The notes below the pieces were generated by a model that saw nothing but the letters and a program-made list of their open reading frames with translations, made no database searches and had not been told where the DNA came from. From Trebouxia sp. TZW2008 (lineage: Eukaryota > Chlorophyta > Trebouxiophyceae > Trebouxiales > Trebouxiaceae), in the NCBI GenBank assembly GCA_002118135.1, contig BDIU01000354.1, positions 2,359-66,358 of the forward strand: a DNA stretch of 64,000 nucleotides. Direction: 5' to 3'. The translations under genes were made by a program, and so were the position numbers. Shown here in pieces: positions 24,201 through 34,778 of the stretch (its first letter is position 1; each line of letters begins with the position of its first letter).

Positions 24201-27200
24201 CAGCTGAAGCTGGACTGGCAGCTGATGAGGATTCCAAGCCTGAGCAAGAAGAAGGGGAGCTGGTCGAGGTGGTTCCAGAGCCAACAGATGAGGAGCTGCT
24301 ACAGCAGCTGGGGCTGCAGCTGGAGCAGCAGCTGGCAGACCTGACGGCCAATGACGCGCTGCCAGCTGGCATCATGCAGCAGTGGGCTGAAGAAGAGCTA
24401 CGGAGGGACACCATGCAGTGGCAGCCTGCAAGGGGGCCGCCTGATCATGCATCTGATGAAGAAGCGAATATGGACAGCGCAGAAACTTTGAGCTTTCAAG
24501 ATGTCAAGGGCAGCATACTGGGTTCATGTGAGCGATGTCTAGCTCTAATCAGTCACGTGTGATCAGTCATGTGATCAGTCATCCCTCCTGCATATCAGTG
24601 TGTCACGCAGCCCACAAGCCATTTGCTGAAAAGTTGTGAGGTCAGAGTTGTTACGAGTAACTGGCATCACACCACACCATGTCATCACACAAGACATGAC
24701 CTACGCAGCTGTCACAAAGCATGTTGCCTGCAAACAAGCACCTTGCAGGCACCTCTCTCACATCATGCGTGAATGTGCATCAACGCTGTTCTGTTGCAGT
24801 GTGCAGCAAAGCTCAGCTAGACAGTCAATTTGGTTAAGGTACTGCGGGTCATGATATACTGCTACGGATCTTGTTGAGTTGCTGCAATTCACGATGCCTT
24901 ATTACTGCTTACTGTCTTGCTGTTGCAGTGAGTGATGCAGCAAAGCTGCAGCTGAGCAGCTTGTGCCTGGAGCTTCTGGGGGCGCCTCTAAGCCCCTGGC
25001 ACAGTAGTCATCAGCTGCTATGAGGAAAACTCACCAGTCACTGTTGCTAATTGCTGTTGTGGATGCAGTGAGCGATGCAGCAAAGCTGCAGCTAGCAAGC
25101 TTGTGCCTGGAGCTTCTGGGGGCGCCTCTAGGACCTTGGCAAAGCAGTAATGCTGCTGCTAGTCAGGAGGCCCACAACAGCACAGACAGACTGAGCAGGC
25201 CGATAGCACAGATACTGCTGCAACCGGGTTGGCTCATGCAAGGTGAGTCAACTGCTGACTCATGCCAGTTCAGGCAACCGTTAATCACAATCCTCAAAGC
25301 ATCTCTAGGGCCATGGCAGAGTAGTAATGCTGCTGCCAGTTGGGACGCCCACAACAGCACAGACAGACTGAGCGGGCCACTGGCACAGGTACTGCTGCAA
25401 CCAGGTTGGTTCGTGCAAGGTACAGCAACTGCTGTCTGTGCTGTTGCATGCATGCAAGCACCAGCAACACTATCTTTGGGTTGCAGTGACTTTCTCTTTG
25501 TGACGACTGCTGTGGTTCCCAAGAAGATCGACCTCATATCAACTTGTCCTTTTTCATAGACACCACTGCAGTCAGACCACAGTACTTGGTCACCAAGTGC
25601 GTTGTCTTACATTGAGAATGTCCTGACATCGAGTGGCCTCACAAAGCGAAATTACTGTATCTGCAGCACATGCCATTGGAACAAGCTGTTTCCTGCAGTC
25701 AGTCTGCACATTCAGCGATGTCTGATCTGCTGATCTGGACTGTGATGCAGACTCTTCTTCTGCCCTGCTGTTGGATCCCAGGCTGACATGGCTAGCCCCT
25801 GGGGCTCCCCCCCATACCCCTGACCCTGCCCCCATCCTCGCAGCAACTCACGGATGGTTTCAGAGCCACCCCACCAGACAAGCATTCCTCAGCAGAGTCC
25901 TGGCGTTACTGATCTCAGGGCCCCTTCAAGGGCACCTGCCCTTCTGTGAAGCCCTCCTAGCTGCTGAGGCCGCTCACATGCCACCCACAGATGACTCACC
26001 AGCACCAGGTCAACCGGGCCAAGATGAGTCACGGCTGGGTCAGTTGGATGTGCACCGTGCAAGGGAAGCTGCAAAGCAGCTGCTGGCGGAGCAACGAGGG
26101 AATCTGGGCATGTGGGCAGCATATGCAGGGCTAGAAAGTAAAGCTGGGCAATACAAGGTGAGCTTGCTACATTGTGCAAGGGGCTGTACATTCATTCGTT
26201 CGTTCATTCATCCTTTCTTCCTCAACATTTCCTAAACAGGCTCAGCATCCCAGCTAGGTACGTACTGGAGCAATCAACTGTCTCCGACCAGTTCTAAACC
26301 ATTTGCACTGAGCTTGGAGGGAAGTGAGGGGCTGTGCAGCTGATGCCATGGTGGTTTGAGCATACTTGTGCTCATGTTGACACCTATTACTGCCATTGTT
26401 GTCTCTCACGTGATCTTCGTACAATAGTACAAGAAAGCACACCAGAGCTGTGCAATAGACACAAACAACAAGGTCAAGACAGATGAAACAATCTGAGCGT
26501 GGATGTGTGCCCAGCAACAACACAAAACGCTGCAGCTATTGTGCCAAGCAATGTTGCTGCTATTGAGACTGATGGCTCATGTGAAAGTGCAAACATTTAA
26601 AGTGATAAGTCAAAATGCAAGACAGGACATTGGCTTAGTGATGATGCAAAATGAGAACAGCAGATTCAGCACAATAGCACAGCAGCTTGTTGCAGCAAGA
26701 CACGCACTCACTATGACTAATGTGACAGGCAGCCAGGAAGGTGTATGAGACTGCTTTGGGGTCCTTGAAAGGCCTGCAAGCCTCTTCTTCCCAGCAGCAT
26801 GCAGCAAGCCTGGCTTTGGCCTTTGCTGAGAGTGAGTTGTCCAGAGGTGGCAATGAAGCCCCTGCAAGAGCCCTTCACGTTCTAGCCTGGCTAGGGGCTG
26901 GTGGAGCTTTTGCCCCTTTCAAAGCCCCAGACAAAGGTCAGACGTGCTCCTTTTTACTGTAATGGTTGAAGTTTGTGCTTGCCACATAATTTGCAATGAG
27001 TCTGTCCAGAGATGGGAACAAAGCCCCTGCAAGACTCCTTTGCGTTCTGGCCTGGCTAGGGGCTGGTGGAGCTTTTGCCCCTTTCACAGCCCCAGGCTAA
27101 GGTCAGAACTGCTCGCTTTCACTGCATTTGTTCAATTGAATGTTTGCCCCAACTTTTGCCATGAGTTTGTCTACAGAGAGAATGAAGCCTCTGCAAGACC

Positions 27201-30200
27201 CTTTCATGTTCTGGCTTTGCTAGCGGCTCGTGGAGCTTTTGCTCCCTTCAAAGCCCCAGGCAAAGCCCAGGAGCGCTTTGCTTTGTGGTTTTGCACGCAC
27301 TTCTCTGTTGCAAAGACTGTGTCAAGGATGGAGATGGAAGCACCTGCAAGAGCGCCTCACATTCTAGCCTTGCTAGGGCTTGATGAGAGGGCTGCCCCTT
27401 TCAAGCCCCAGGCAAAGGCCAGAATTGCATTTGTTGGCTCTCTCTGTGTGCTGTCTTTTTGTCATTAGTCTGTCTAGATGTGGCAATGAGGCTGCTGCAA
27501 TAGCCCTTCATGTGATGGCTTTGACAGGGGCAAAATTTGCATCACCCCTCCATGTGGCAGGTCAGGTGGCCTTCCACATGAAGGGCTGATGCAAATCTTG
27601 TCCCGGTGAGGTCACATGAAATTCTGCTGGCATGCTGAATTTAGACCAAACTTGGCATGATCAACTACAAATCTGCCCCTATGCTCAGCCTATATCACCT
27701 CTGTCGCTTGTGTGCTCAATCTGCAACAGCTCAAACAATATTGTCTGTGAAACACGTGCTGGACAGGCTCAGCAGGCCTAGCTAGGTATGCACTGGAGCA
27801 ATCAACTGTCTTTGGCCAGTTTGGTATTGTGCTAATCTGGACCGTTCATACACACAGACAAGAAAAGTTGGGGATCTGCTCAAGAGCTGGTGACATGCAG
27901 GTGTCTCTGCATTTTCTTTATTGGCTCCTGAGGCCATTCTCAAAGCCAGGCTAGGGTTCCAGACCCAGCTGTCTCAGACCCTATCAGTTGCAGCCGCCAC
28001 ATTTGACGCCACCTCAGCAGCAGTTGTGGCAGCAGCTGCCCTGTTTGAGGAGCTGTTGCCTAATCTGGCTGTGGGGAACAGCCCTCTGAGGGCTGTTGTG
28101 GGGCAAGGGGGCGGTGTCAGAGCTGCTTTGGCCCTTTTCCAGCATGCCTTTGACGCGATTCCAGAGCAGGTTAGTTGTTAATTGAAGCATTTGCATGGCA
28201 TATGTCCTGCTTGAGGAGCTGTTGCCTAATTTGGAAACAGCCCTGTGAGGGCAAGGGGGGAGGTGTAAGAGCTGCTTTGGCCCTTTTTCAACATGCCTTT
28301 GATGCCATTCCTGTGCAGTTGTGTTGTCATTTGAAGTAGTATAGTACTTTGGTGCTTTGGAATTGTGGCGGTTTGCCTTTGTCGCTGTTCCAGTGCAAAC
28401 ATGTTGCCATACTGAGCAGGTGTGTTGTCATTTGAAGCAAAAATCATGGCAGATATTCTTTTCACTTGATGCCAGCCCTGAGCACTGACAGCCATTGTCA
28501 AGCTCTTGCTTTTCTTACTTGTCTGATGTTGGTGAAAACATGGGCACTAAGCTGATTTATTTGATGTCCAAATGCCTGCCTCTTTTGTTCTACAAAACGC
28601 TTGGGCGATCATGTACGCAATAAGTAGCATCATGCGTCCACAAGATGCTGAAGTGGTCTGCACTTGATGTGTTGAAGTCTTTTGATGAAACAATTTTGTC
28701 AGAAATGCGTATGTGTGTAATATGCAGGTGCAGCGCAGGAGTGCGGCAGCAGAGGGGTTGCGTGTGAAGCAATGCAGCATGCTGCTAGCCTATAGCTATT
28801 GCTCATCATTCTCAACAGATATATGAGTGCTGATAAATATGTTGACGACGTGTCAGAAATGCGTATGTGTGTGATGTGCAGGTGCAGCGCAGCAGTGCTG
28901 CAGCAGAGGGGTTGCGGGTGAAGCAGTGCAGCATGCTGATGGCCTACAGCACCTCTCACCACCCAGCTGTTACCCCAGGCCTAGCCCGTCAAACCCTCCT
29001 GCAGGTATGCACACAAGCATATGCAGACATACTCTCACTTGCATTCAGGCACATCCACTTCCAAACTCAAGGCTCCCCTTTTCCGTTTGTCGCTAGTCAG
29101 GATGAATGTTGTTGGTTGTCATGTTGAAGGTGTAGCATGCTGCTGGTCTACAGCATCTATCACCACCCAGCTGCTGCCCCAGGCCACGCCCGGCAAGCCC
29201 ACCTGCAGGTATGTACACCCACACCCCTGCATGCGCATCAATTGTACTGCAATCCATCCATTTCTTATCCTGGGCACAGTTACAAAACTGATCCTCTACT
29301 TCTCTGCATGTTATTGCCAGTCTTGCAATTACATTGTTGAGTGATACATATTGATGCCGTTGGTCTGTAGCGCACCCCACAGGCACCCCAGACCCTTGCC
29401 TGACCTGCCATGCTCTAGGTACACATCATCAACATTGTCTAGTATAGTACTCGTGATTCAAGCAACCACCAAGCAACCACCAAGCTCACGATGTGACGCT
29501 GGAATCGTGGTAATCCGCTTTGAGTTTCAGTCCATTTGCTAGACTGCTACATGTGTCTTGAAGCAGCCCCTCAAAGTGTGGCAGTTCTGTATGACCACTG
29601 CAGGCCTGAAAAGTGTCCCCACAACTGTACAGCTGCTAAACATGCTGGCACAGGTGGAAAAACATGGCTGCAGTGTGTCCTGCGCACTTTCTGCCAGTGA
29701 CATCTTGCAGCCTCATCCTCTCAGCACAACACATCAGTGTCACCATGATACATCAATGTCATCACGACTGCACATTTGTGATGTGATCACTGCAGACGTT
29801 CGAGATGTAAACTCAGTCTGTGCGGCTGCTCAGCATGCTGGCAGAAGCAGAGCACCCAGACTGCAACACATCATGCTTCCAATTTGGTACCTACGAGTGA
29901 TTGCAGCTGGTCCGATTGCATCAAAGCTGTTGTCTCATTGCAGGCACTGCAAGTGTATCCTCAGTCTGTGAGGTTGCTGGGCATGCTGGCAGAAGCACAG
30001 CAACGGGGTCATACCCTCTCCTGGCTGCGGCGCCACCTGACCACCGCTTGCCAACAGACTCCTGCTGTGTTGTGGCTTGTGACCGTCAAGTCAGCAATGC
30101 TTGTTTGTGACTGCAGGCTTTGGAAGTGTACCCTCAGTCTGTGGGGCATGCTGGCAGAAGCAGAGCAGCAGGGCCACTTCCTCTCCTGGCTGGGCGCCAC

Positions 30201-32015
30201 CTGCCCACTGCTTGCCAGCATACCCCTGCTGCATTGTCGTGGCTCATGATCATCAAGGCAACAATGCTTTTTTGTGACTGTAGGCATTGGAAGTAAACCC
30301 TCAGTGTGCGAGGCTGCTTGGCATGCTGGCTGAAGCAGAGCAATGGGTCGTTCCCTGTCTATATGCCAATCTGCTACCCGATCTTGAAGCTCCTTGTCAC
30401 AAGCCTTTGTGTCTTCACAATGCATCAGATTTGTGGTGCTACTGCAGGCCTTACAGGTGTCGCATCAGTCTGTAAGGCTGCTGGGCATACTGGCTGAAGC
30501 AGAGCAATGAGCCTGTACCCCATCACAGCCAAAAGCAGGTAAATGCAGCTTGTCAAACTGCGCCTTTGTGACCGCAGGCCTTAGAGGTGTACCCTCAGTC
30601 TGTGCGGCTGCTGGGCATGCTGGCAGAAGCAGAGCAACGGGGCCACACCCTGTCCCGGCTGCGGCGCCATCTGACTAGCGCCTGTCAACAGACTCCAGCT
30701 GCTTTGCTGTGGCTGATGGCCATCAAGGCTGAAGCTGTTCTTCCTGCTGCCTCATACAGAGTCCAGGTAAACTTATGCATTGACTCACTTGAATAGTGCA
30801 TCAGTAGCTGGTATTACAAGATGCGCTGCTGCTGAAGCTGTCCTGCTGGCTTCCACAGAGCACAGGTGCGACTGACATCTCCATAGATCTAGTATGTGAC
30901 GTGCGATAGCCATTGGTGTGACGCAGCTGCAACCTTGACGTGTTTCATCATGTTAAAGATAGCATGCGTCATTGCTGACAGATGTGAGGTGTGCTGCTGT
31001 GACTCATGGCCATCAAAGCTGACCTTGTCCTGCCTGCTGTGCTTAGTCAGCTTCAACAAATAATAAATTTTTTGAGTATTTTTTCCAATGCTTGCAGGCC
31101 CTTTTTGAGCAGGCAATTGCAGAGAAGGAGAGTCAGCACTTCCCTTTGCTGTGGCGCTGCTACATGTCGTATGAGCTCAGCAGAGGTCGACCAGATGCAG
31201 CACGCCGGGTGCTGCTGAGGGCTGTTCACACCTGCCCTGGGGCTAAAGCCCTGTGGCTGGATGGCCTGCACTTCCTAGCGGAGCAGGTATGACAGAACTG
31301 AGAACTTAGTCTTCTTGTGACACTTCACATAGCTGGTGAAAAGAAGGGAGATGACCATGCTGCTAGGCATTGCAACAAGAGCATCAACATGTATGTAACA
31401 GCAGCGCTGAATCCATGAGTGCTTTCTGTGGCAAATGCTGCTGTTACAGCATACTGAAATTGTTGTAGGTGATCGAAGCTGCTGCTGTGCATCAATGCCA
31501 GTGCTGCTGAGGGCTAACGCCCACCTGCCTCAGGGCTGTTGCAGCTGCATGACTGACAGCATTCAACATGTCATGTTATAAAAGTTCGTAAGCTTGTTAA
31601 ATGACCCTCATAAATTGACTACAACTTATCTTGGACAAGAAACTCAAGATCTTGCAGCGCTAAGCGGATGCTTGTTCAAGGCACACAGCGTGCAAGGTTT
31701 GTCCTTGTGTGTGTTCTGTTCTTGTGCGTTCTTCATTTGTTAGCAGAGTCCATCCACATGTCGCAGGCGTCCCTACAAGGATGCGCAGAACAAGGTGCCT
31801 GGCAAGACAGGACTTGGGCCACACACAGAAACCTGGCACATGTGCTGGAATGTGTTGTAATTATTACTATTATCCACGTGTGTGTGCTGGTGCAGATGCC
31901 AGGCACAGAGCGGCAGGATCTACTGCAGCTCATGACAGCCAAGGGCTTGCGCATCCGCACAGACACCTATGAAATTCTGCTCAAGAAGGCTGCAGAGGGT
32001 TCGTCAGCCAGCTGA
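15224..32015 (+). CDS. NRDE2: NRDE2-family nuclear RNA-surveillance protein
   Basis: NRDE2 proteins are nuclear, HAT-repeat partners of the MTR4 helicase that restrain RNA decay and act in nuclear RNAi. Eighteen exons join in frame to 1279 aa: 15224-15434, 16146-16359, 16842-16908, 17433-17671, 18969-19191, 20324-20487, 20958-21078, 21733-21900, 23263-23458, 23925-24527, 25069-25242, 25751-26157, 26729-26936, 27946-28169, 28882-29004, 30578-30766, 31098-31286, 31896-32015. Family signatures in order: LFPAYAAAV...WLQNTSF, a Lys/Arg/His-rich stretch (KHKRRREHSKHKKRKK), DSHGDQNNLVYNGLYRGDV, FVLRRTKEFN with WLDYATFQDEA, EKKISILERALEF, LRFQMQAGHMERA, FRAFWESGAPLVG, LWRCYMSYEL and a C-terminal ERQDLLQLMTAKGLRIR. 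An acidic Glu-rich insert lies in exon 10. TGTAA at 32100, 85 bp past the stop, is a likely polyadenylation signal. Some splice choices (exons 9, 10, 14) rest on phase and homology. At least twelve exons have partial duplicate copies beside them. Confidence 0.93.
15706..16145 (+). repeat. acceptor-side copies of NRDE2 exon 2
   Basis: Four partial copies, starting near 15712, 15820, 15934 and 16040, precede the intact exon at 16146. Spacing is 106-114 bp. Each carries the LRPQQAAEQLLPSSS-coding phrase after a gcag-type acceptor (recognisable in most), then diverges. Confidence 0.88.
17266..18670 (+). repeat. array around NRDE2 exon 4: one 5' copy, five 3' copies
   Basis: A copy starting at 17266 (ILELEKRAAAQE...) has an in-frame TGA and leads to the intact exon 17433-17671. 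Downstream, five copies of the 3' half follow at about 200-bp spacing (near 17757, 17970, 18177, 18372, 18577). Each begins aacagaacaacc-like, encodes degenerate NNLVYNGLYRGDV...LDPSG, and most end at a cagtggcaaag|g donor-like site. Confidence 0.9.
18821..19361 (+). repeat. copies flanking NRDE2 exon 5
   Basis: A decayed 5' copy begins at 18821, the intact exon is 18969-19191, and a 3'-half copy occupies 19238-19361 (NRGLKRF...SLPLPAFIP) ending in a GGCAG|gtaaat donor. The 3' copy is still open and could be spliced in. Confidence 0.82.
19610..20660 (+). repeat. array around NRDE2 exon 6
   Basis: Acceptor-side copies start near 19610, 19859, 20001 and 20163. The intact exon is 20324-20487 (ESQDQFVLRRTKEFN...). 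A 3' relic with LRRTKKSNVAV-like and HELQL coding lies at 20570-20660. Early copies carry stops or frameshifts. Confidence 0.88.
21247..21732 (+). repeat. acceptor-side copies of NRDE2 exon 8
   Basis: Copies begin at 21247, 21409 and 21539 with gctcaagcaatgtc(c/t)agccc wording, ahead of the intact exon 21733-21900. The third copy is nearly full length (SPEDLQKRWQVVLTDHG...QYGVFAVP). The first two decay quickly into (ATC)n-rich sequence at 21340-21490. Confidence 0.88.
22367..23262 (+). repeat. six acceptor-side copies of NRDE2 exon 9
   Basis: Copies start at 22367, 22465, 22595, 22782, 22900 and 23081, nearly all opening acag|GCACTCAAG-like, before the intact exon 23263-23458. All share gcgctcctcagagcat. 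They extend different distances into the exon. The last two resemble the true exon most closely and share its upstream intron sequence (catggagagccactgcac), so they are the youngest. A short 3' relic (gcccctgctatgcctg) lies near 23535. Confidence 0.9.
24929..25425 (+). repeat. copies flanking NRDE2 exon 11
   Basis: 5' copy at 24929, intact exon 25069-25242, 3' copy at about 25290-25421. The copies share SDAAKLQL and LELLGAPL coding (5' side) or GPWQSSNAAAS and LLQPGW coding (3' side). The 3' copy is still open. Confidence 0.87.
26990..27545 (+). repeat. donor-side copies of NRDE2 exon 13
   Basis: After the intact exon 26729-26936, four copies of its 3' half follow near 26995, 27150, 27300 and 27465. 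They code degenerate NEAPARALHVLAWLG and AFAPFKAP; three end at ggc(t/a)aa(g)g-type donor remnants. No acceptor-side copies were seen, in keeping with a donor-only array. Confidence 0.87.
28205..28320 (+). repeat. donor-side relic of NRDE2 exon 14
   Basis: Repeats gaggagctgttgcctaat and the sequence encoding RAALALFQHAFDAIP, with small deletions, right after exon 14 (27946-28169). Confidence 0.8.
28728..29208 (+). repeat. copies flanking NRDE2 exon 15
   Basis: 5' copy at 28728 (VQRRSAAAEGLRVKQCSML), intact exon 28882-29004, 3' copy at about 29130-29208 (SMLLVYSIYHHPAAAPGHAR), the last ending CTGCAG|gtatgt like the true donor. Confidence 0.87.
29604..31055 (+). repeat. nine-member array around NRDE2 exon 16
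   Basis: Acceptor-side copies start at 29604, 29796, 29944, 30117, 30284 and 30448. The intact exon is 30578-30766. Donor-side relics follow at about 30830-30866 and 30985-31052. Shared coding phrases are VYPQSVRLLGMLAEAEQ and, on the 3' side, MAIKAEAVLPA. Spacing on the acceptor side is 130-192 bp. Confidence 0.9.
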
Positions 32016-32199
32016 TCAATGGGGAAATTACAGAAAAGTTGAGATCTTTGCTGCTAGATTTCGCAATGACGGGAGCTACAGGAAGTCCAAAAGTGCTGCT
32101 GTAAAAGCAGCAACGAGCAACTGGCCTGCAGGTGTTTCGTCTCTGGCTCACTGAACCATCTGCCAGCTTTGCAAGCCATCACATAGCAGCGCTGCCAGC

Positions 32200-33900
32200 A
32201 AGCAAGCGCTAAACAAAACTGTCAGGCACTTTGCTGCGCAAAGTCAACATGCTGAGGTTCCGACTCAGCTCTTCACCATACGCAAATGACTGTGATCAGT
32301 ACGCGAGGTCGGATCATGCAAAGCTCGGGGCTTGCTATGAGGCAATACGCACATGCAATTGCGGTGTGTGCTTGCACTACGATATGCAAGCAAAACAGGA
32401 ACTCAGTGTTAAGTAAGTACGTACGTATATAAGTGCACGTGCATGTGGTGCTCTGCCACTGCCTGGCACCCTTTGAACCGAGCTCAAGAAGCAGTGCATT
32501 GCTGGACGTGCTAAGCGTTGTACCCGACGCATTGAATCCTAGGAACGTGGCCAGCAACGAGCGATCAACGCCTCAATTGTTCGAGTCGATTAACCTTGAG
32601 GCAGTCTAGAGCTAACATGATTATGTCTTGGGTGTGCTGTCTGCTGTGTTGCTGTCGGTCACGAGCTGTTGTAAGTCACGCTTCATTTGTTCTGCTAACT
32701 CTTGACCGAGCAGCCCTTGTAATGCCCTCGCAACCGCCCTGACCTGCATGTCCAAAAGGGCCTGGGGTCCTGACACAGCACCGCGCAACTCGAGCCTTTC
32801 ACGCCTTTCTCCTGTCAAAGCACTTTGACGTTTGGAACAGCTTCTTCGCGTTGTGCGTTCTCCGCTTCCAGCTGACAGCCTTTGATCTCACTGCTGAGCT
32901 TTGTGGTAAGATCAGAGAACAGTTTGAGCCTGGAGCTGTGACCACTTTCCAGCCCTTCTCATGTACTTCCACATACCGATCATTGGAGGTTAGCGTGCCT
33001 TGTATTGCCTGTGTTTTCAGCCTGTGTGTTCAACGGTCTTTGAAGGCCTGCCAAGTTGATGCTGCTACCTGTACTGCCTGTCTTCGCACTCATTCACTGC
33101 ACTCATGGCTTGAGGTGTGCGCTTCGTGCTATCTGCAGACGCCGTCGTCTACACCTGCAAGGTCGGAGCTCCTGCTGGATAGCTGGCCTCCTCTTCGCTG
33201 AAGCTGGTTTGCCCGTCAGCAGTACAAGTATCTCAGTCTTCCGTCAGTAAGGCAGCCGATGGACAGCCTTGTCAACAACAGTCCAGCCGTTGCCAGTCGC
33301 TGCCTTTGCTTCAAAACCGCTCGTCGCCCCCCTCGCTTTCACGACTTTCTCACAATCTCTTTTCTCAAGGCAGGTGTCTGCTGCCCTATGTTCCTTGATC
33401 TGCTTTGCTCGTTGCACATTCTGTCTCTCTCTCTTGCATATGCATATCTCTGCTGCACTTGGACATAGCGTTCCCCTTTGCAGGTTTGTCCAACAGCAGT
33501 ATGTCACTCAGGCATCAACTACACATCCAGCCCATAGACAGCATCGTCAAGAGCAGGCCAGCCATTGTCAGCCTTTGCTTGGGCAGCCATTGTCAGCCTT
33601 TGCTTGGTCAGCCGGTGACAGCTGTTGTCAGCCATGGTCCCAGCAGCACTTGTGGCGTTCTCGCTTTCAGGACATGTATCATGAGGTAAGTATCTGCTGC
33701 TTTATCAATCTTGATCATTTCTTTGCTGATTGCAGAATACCCTGTCAGCCATATAACCTCCAAGGCAGCAGTGAGCCAGCCCACAGACCGCCATGCAATG
33801 TTCACTTTTGTGTTTGCCTGCCTGCAGGTTGCAACTTGTTTGCTGCGTTAGTCACAAAGCTTGGTGGGCAACTCTGACATAGGTGGTGCTAGCTACTTGC
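32200..33900. other. CpG-rich region with unresolved short gene
   Basis: Two incompatible readings. On the minus strand, an open frame from about 32890 to TAA 32621 encodes ERRERLELRGAV and ARALQGLLGQELAEQMKR, a coiled-coil-like composition. On the plus strand, a TATATAAG motif (about 32427) precedes a Gln/His-rich exon at about 33486-33686, with a good acceptor (tttgcag) and a strong donor (GAG|gtaagt), and an exon ending near 33877. The plus strand also shows exon-edge duplication around 33.3 and 33.65 kb and a 25-bp repeat (cagccattgtcagcctttgctt) at 33.56-33.61 kb. The high CpG content suggests a promoter. I cannot choose between the readings and assign no function. Confidence 0.3.
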
Positions 33901-34778
33901 AGGTGCACCAAACAGCCCGAAGGGGCCTTGTGTTATTTCAACATGCCCATTACTGGATACTCAAGTCTTTGCAACAAATCGTGTTATTTCAACACGTTTA
34001 ATATGGAATGGTAAGTCTTTGCCTGAGAATATTTTGCCTATGTTGAAGGGTGTTCAGCCAGCAATGCACGCAAGCTGCAATCATGCAAGATGCTGCATGC
34101 CCAGCCATGTCTGCAACAGTTCATACGATCAACAGCAAGCGACGCGGTCTTGTGCAGGAAGCTACTATGCAACGATATGTAGGACATGTGACCCACTGCC
34201 ACTTTCATTTTCACATTGCTAAATACTTGGTGCTTCAGCTCTATCATCATGAGGTTCAGTTTGTTGTGCTTTGCCTGGAAAATCCTGACGCAGCCACACT
34301 GCAACGGCAAGGGTAGTAATACTTCCTGGCATGCATCATAGCCAGTGTTTCGTCATTACAAAGCCAAATCGCGGTTGACACGTCAACACCACACTAAAAT
34401 CAAACACTGTACACGCAACGATCATCATCGCATGTCCCAACAACCTCTGTCATGAAAACAGTGAGTTTAGTGCAGAGCTCAGAACACAGGCATCGCCCTT
34501 GCAGCCCAGTGCATGCTTAGGTGCTCAGCATTCTGCCTAGTCGGTCACTGAAACCCGATGATGTTGGCTCAAACCTGCTACAAGGAAGCATTTGATGGTG
34601 TTTGTTGACAGAAACGGCAAATGGCATGCTGGTGGTGCATGCTTGTGCGCCTGAACCTGGCTGGGCATAGGCCTGATATTCAGTGCAATGCGTGGAACAA
34701 ATCTCAGGATGATCCCTTGCAATGTATGCGCTAAGGGATTGCCCACGGCTGCTTGTCCACAGCTGCTGCAACTCTCAG
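33901..34778. other. intergenic, DUF1995 3' flank
   Basis: No supportable exon on either strand. TTACA at about 34357 (TGTAA on the minus strand) could be a distant polyadenylation signal of the minus-strand DUF1995 gene. Confidence 0.35.
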
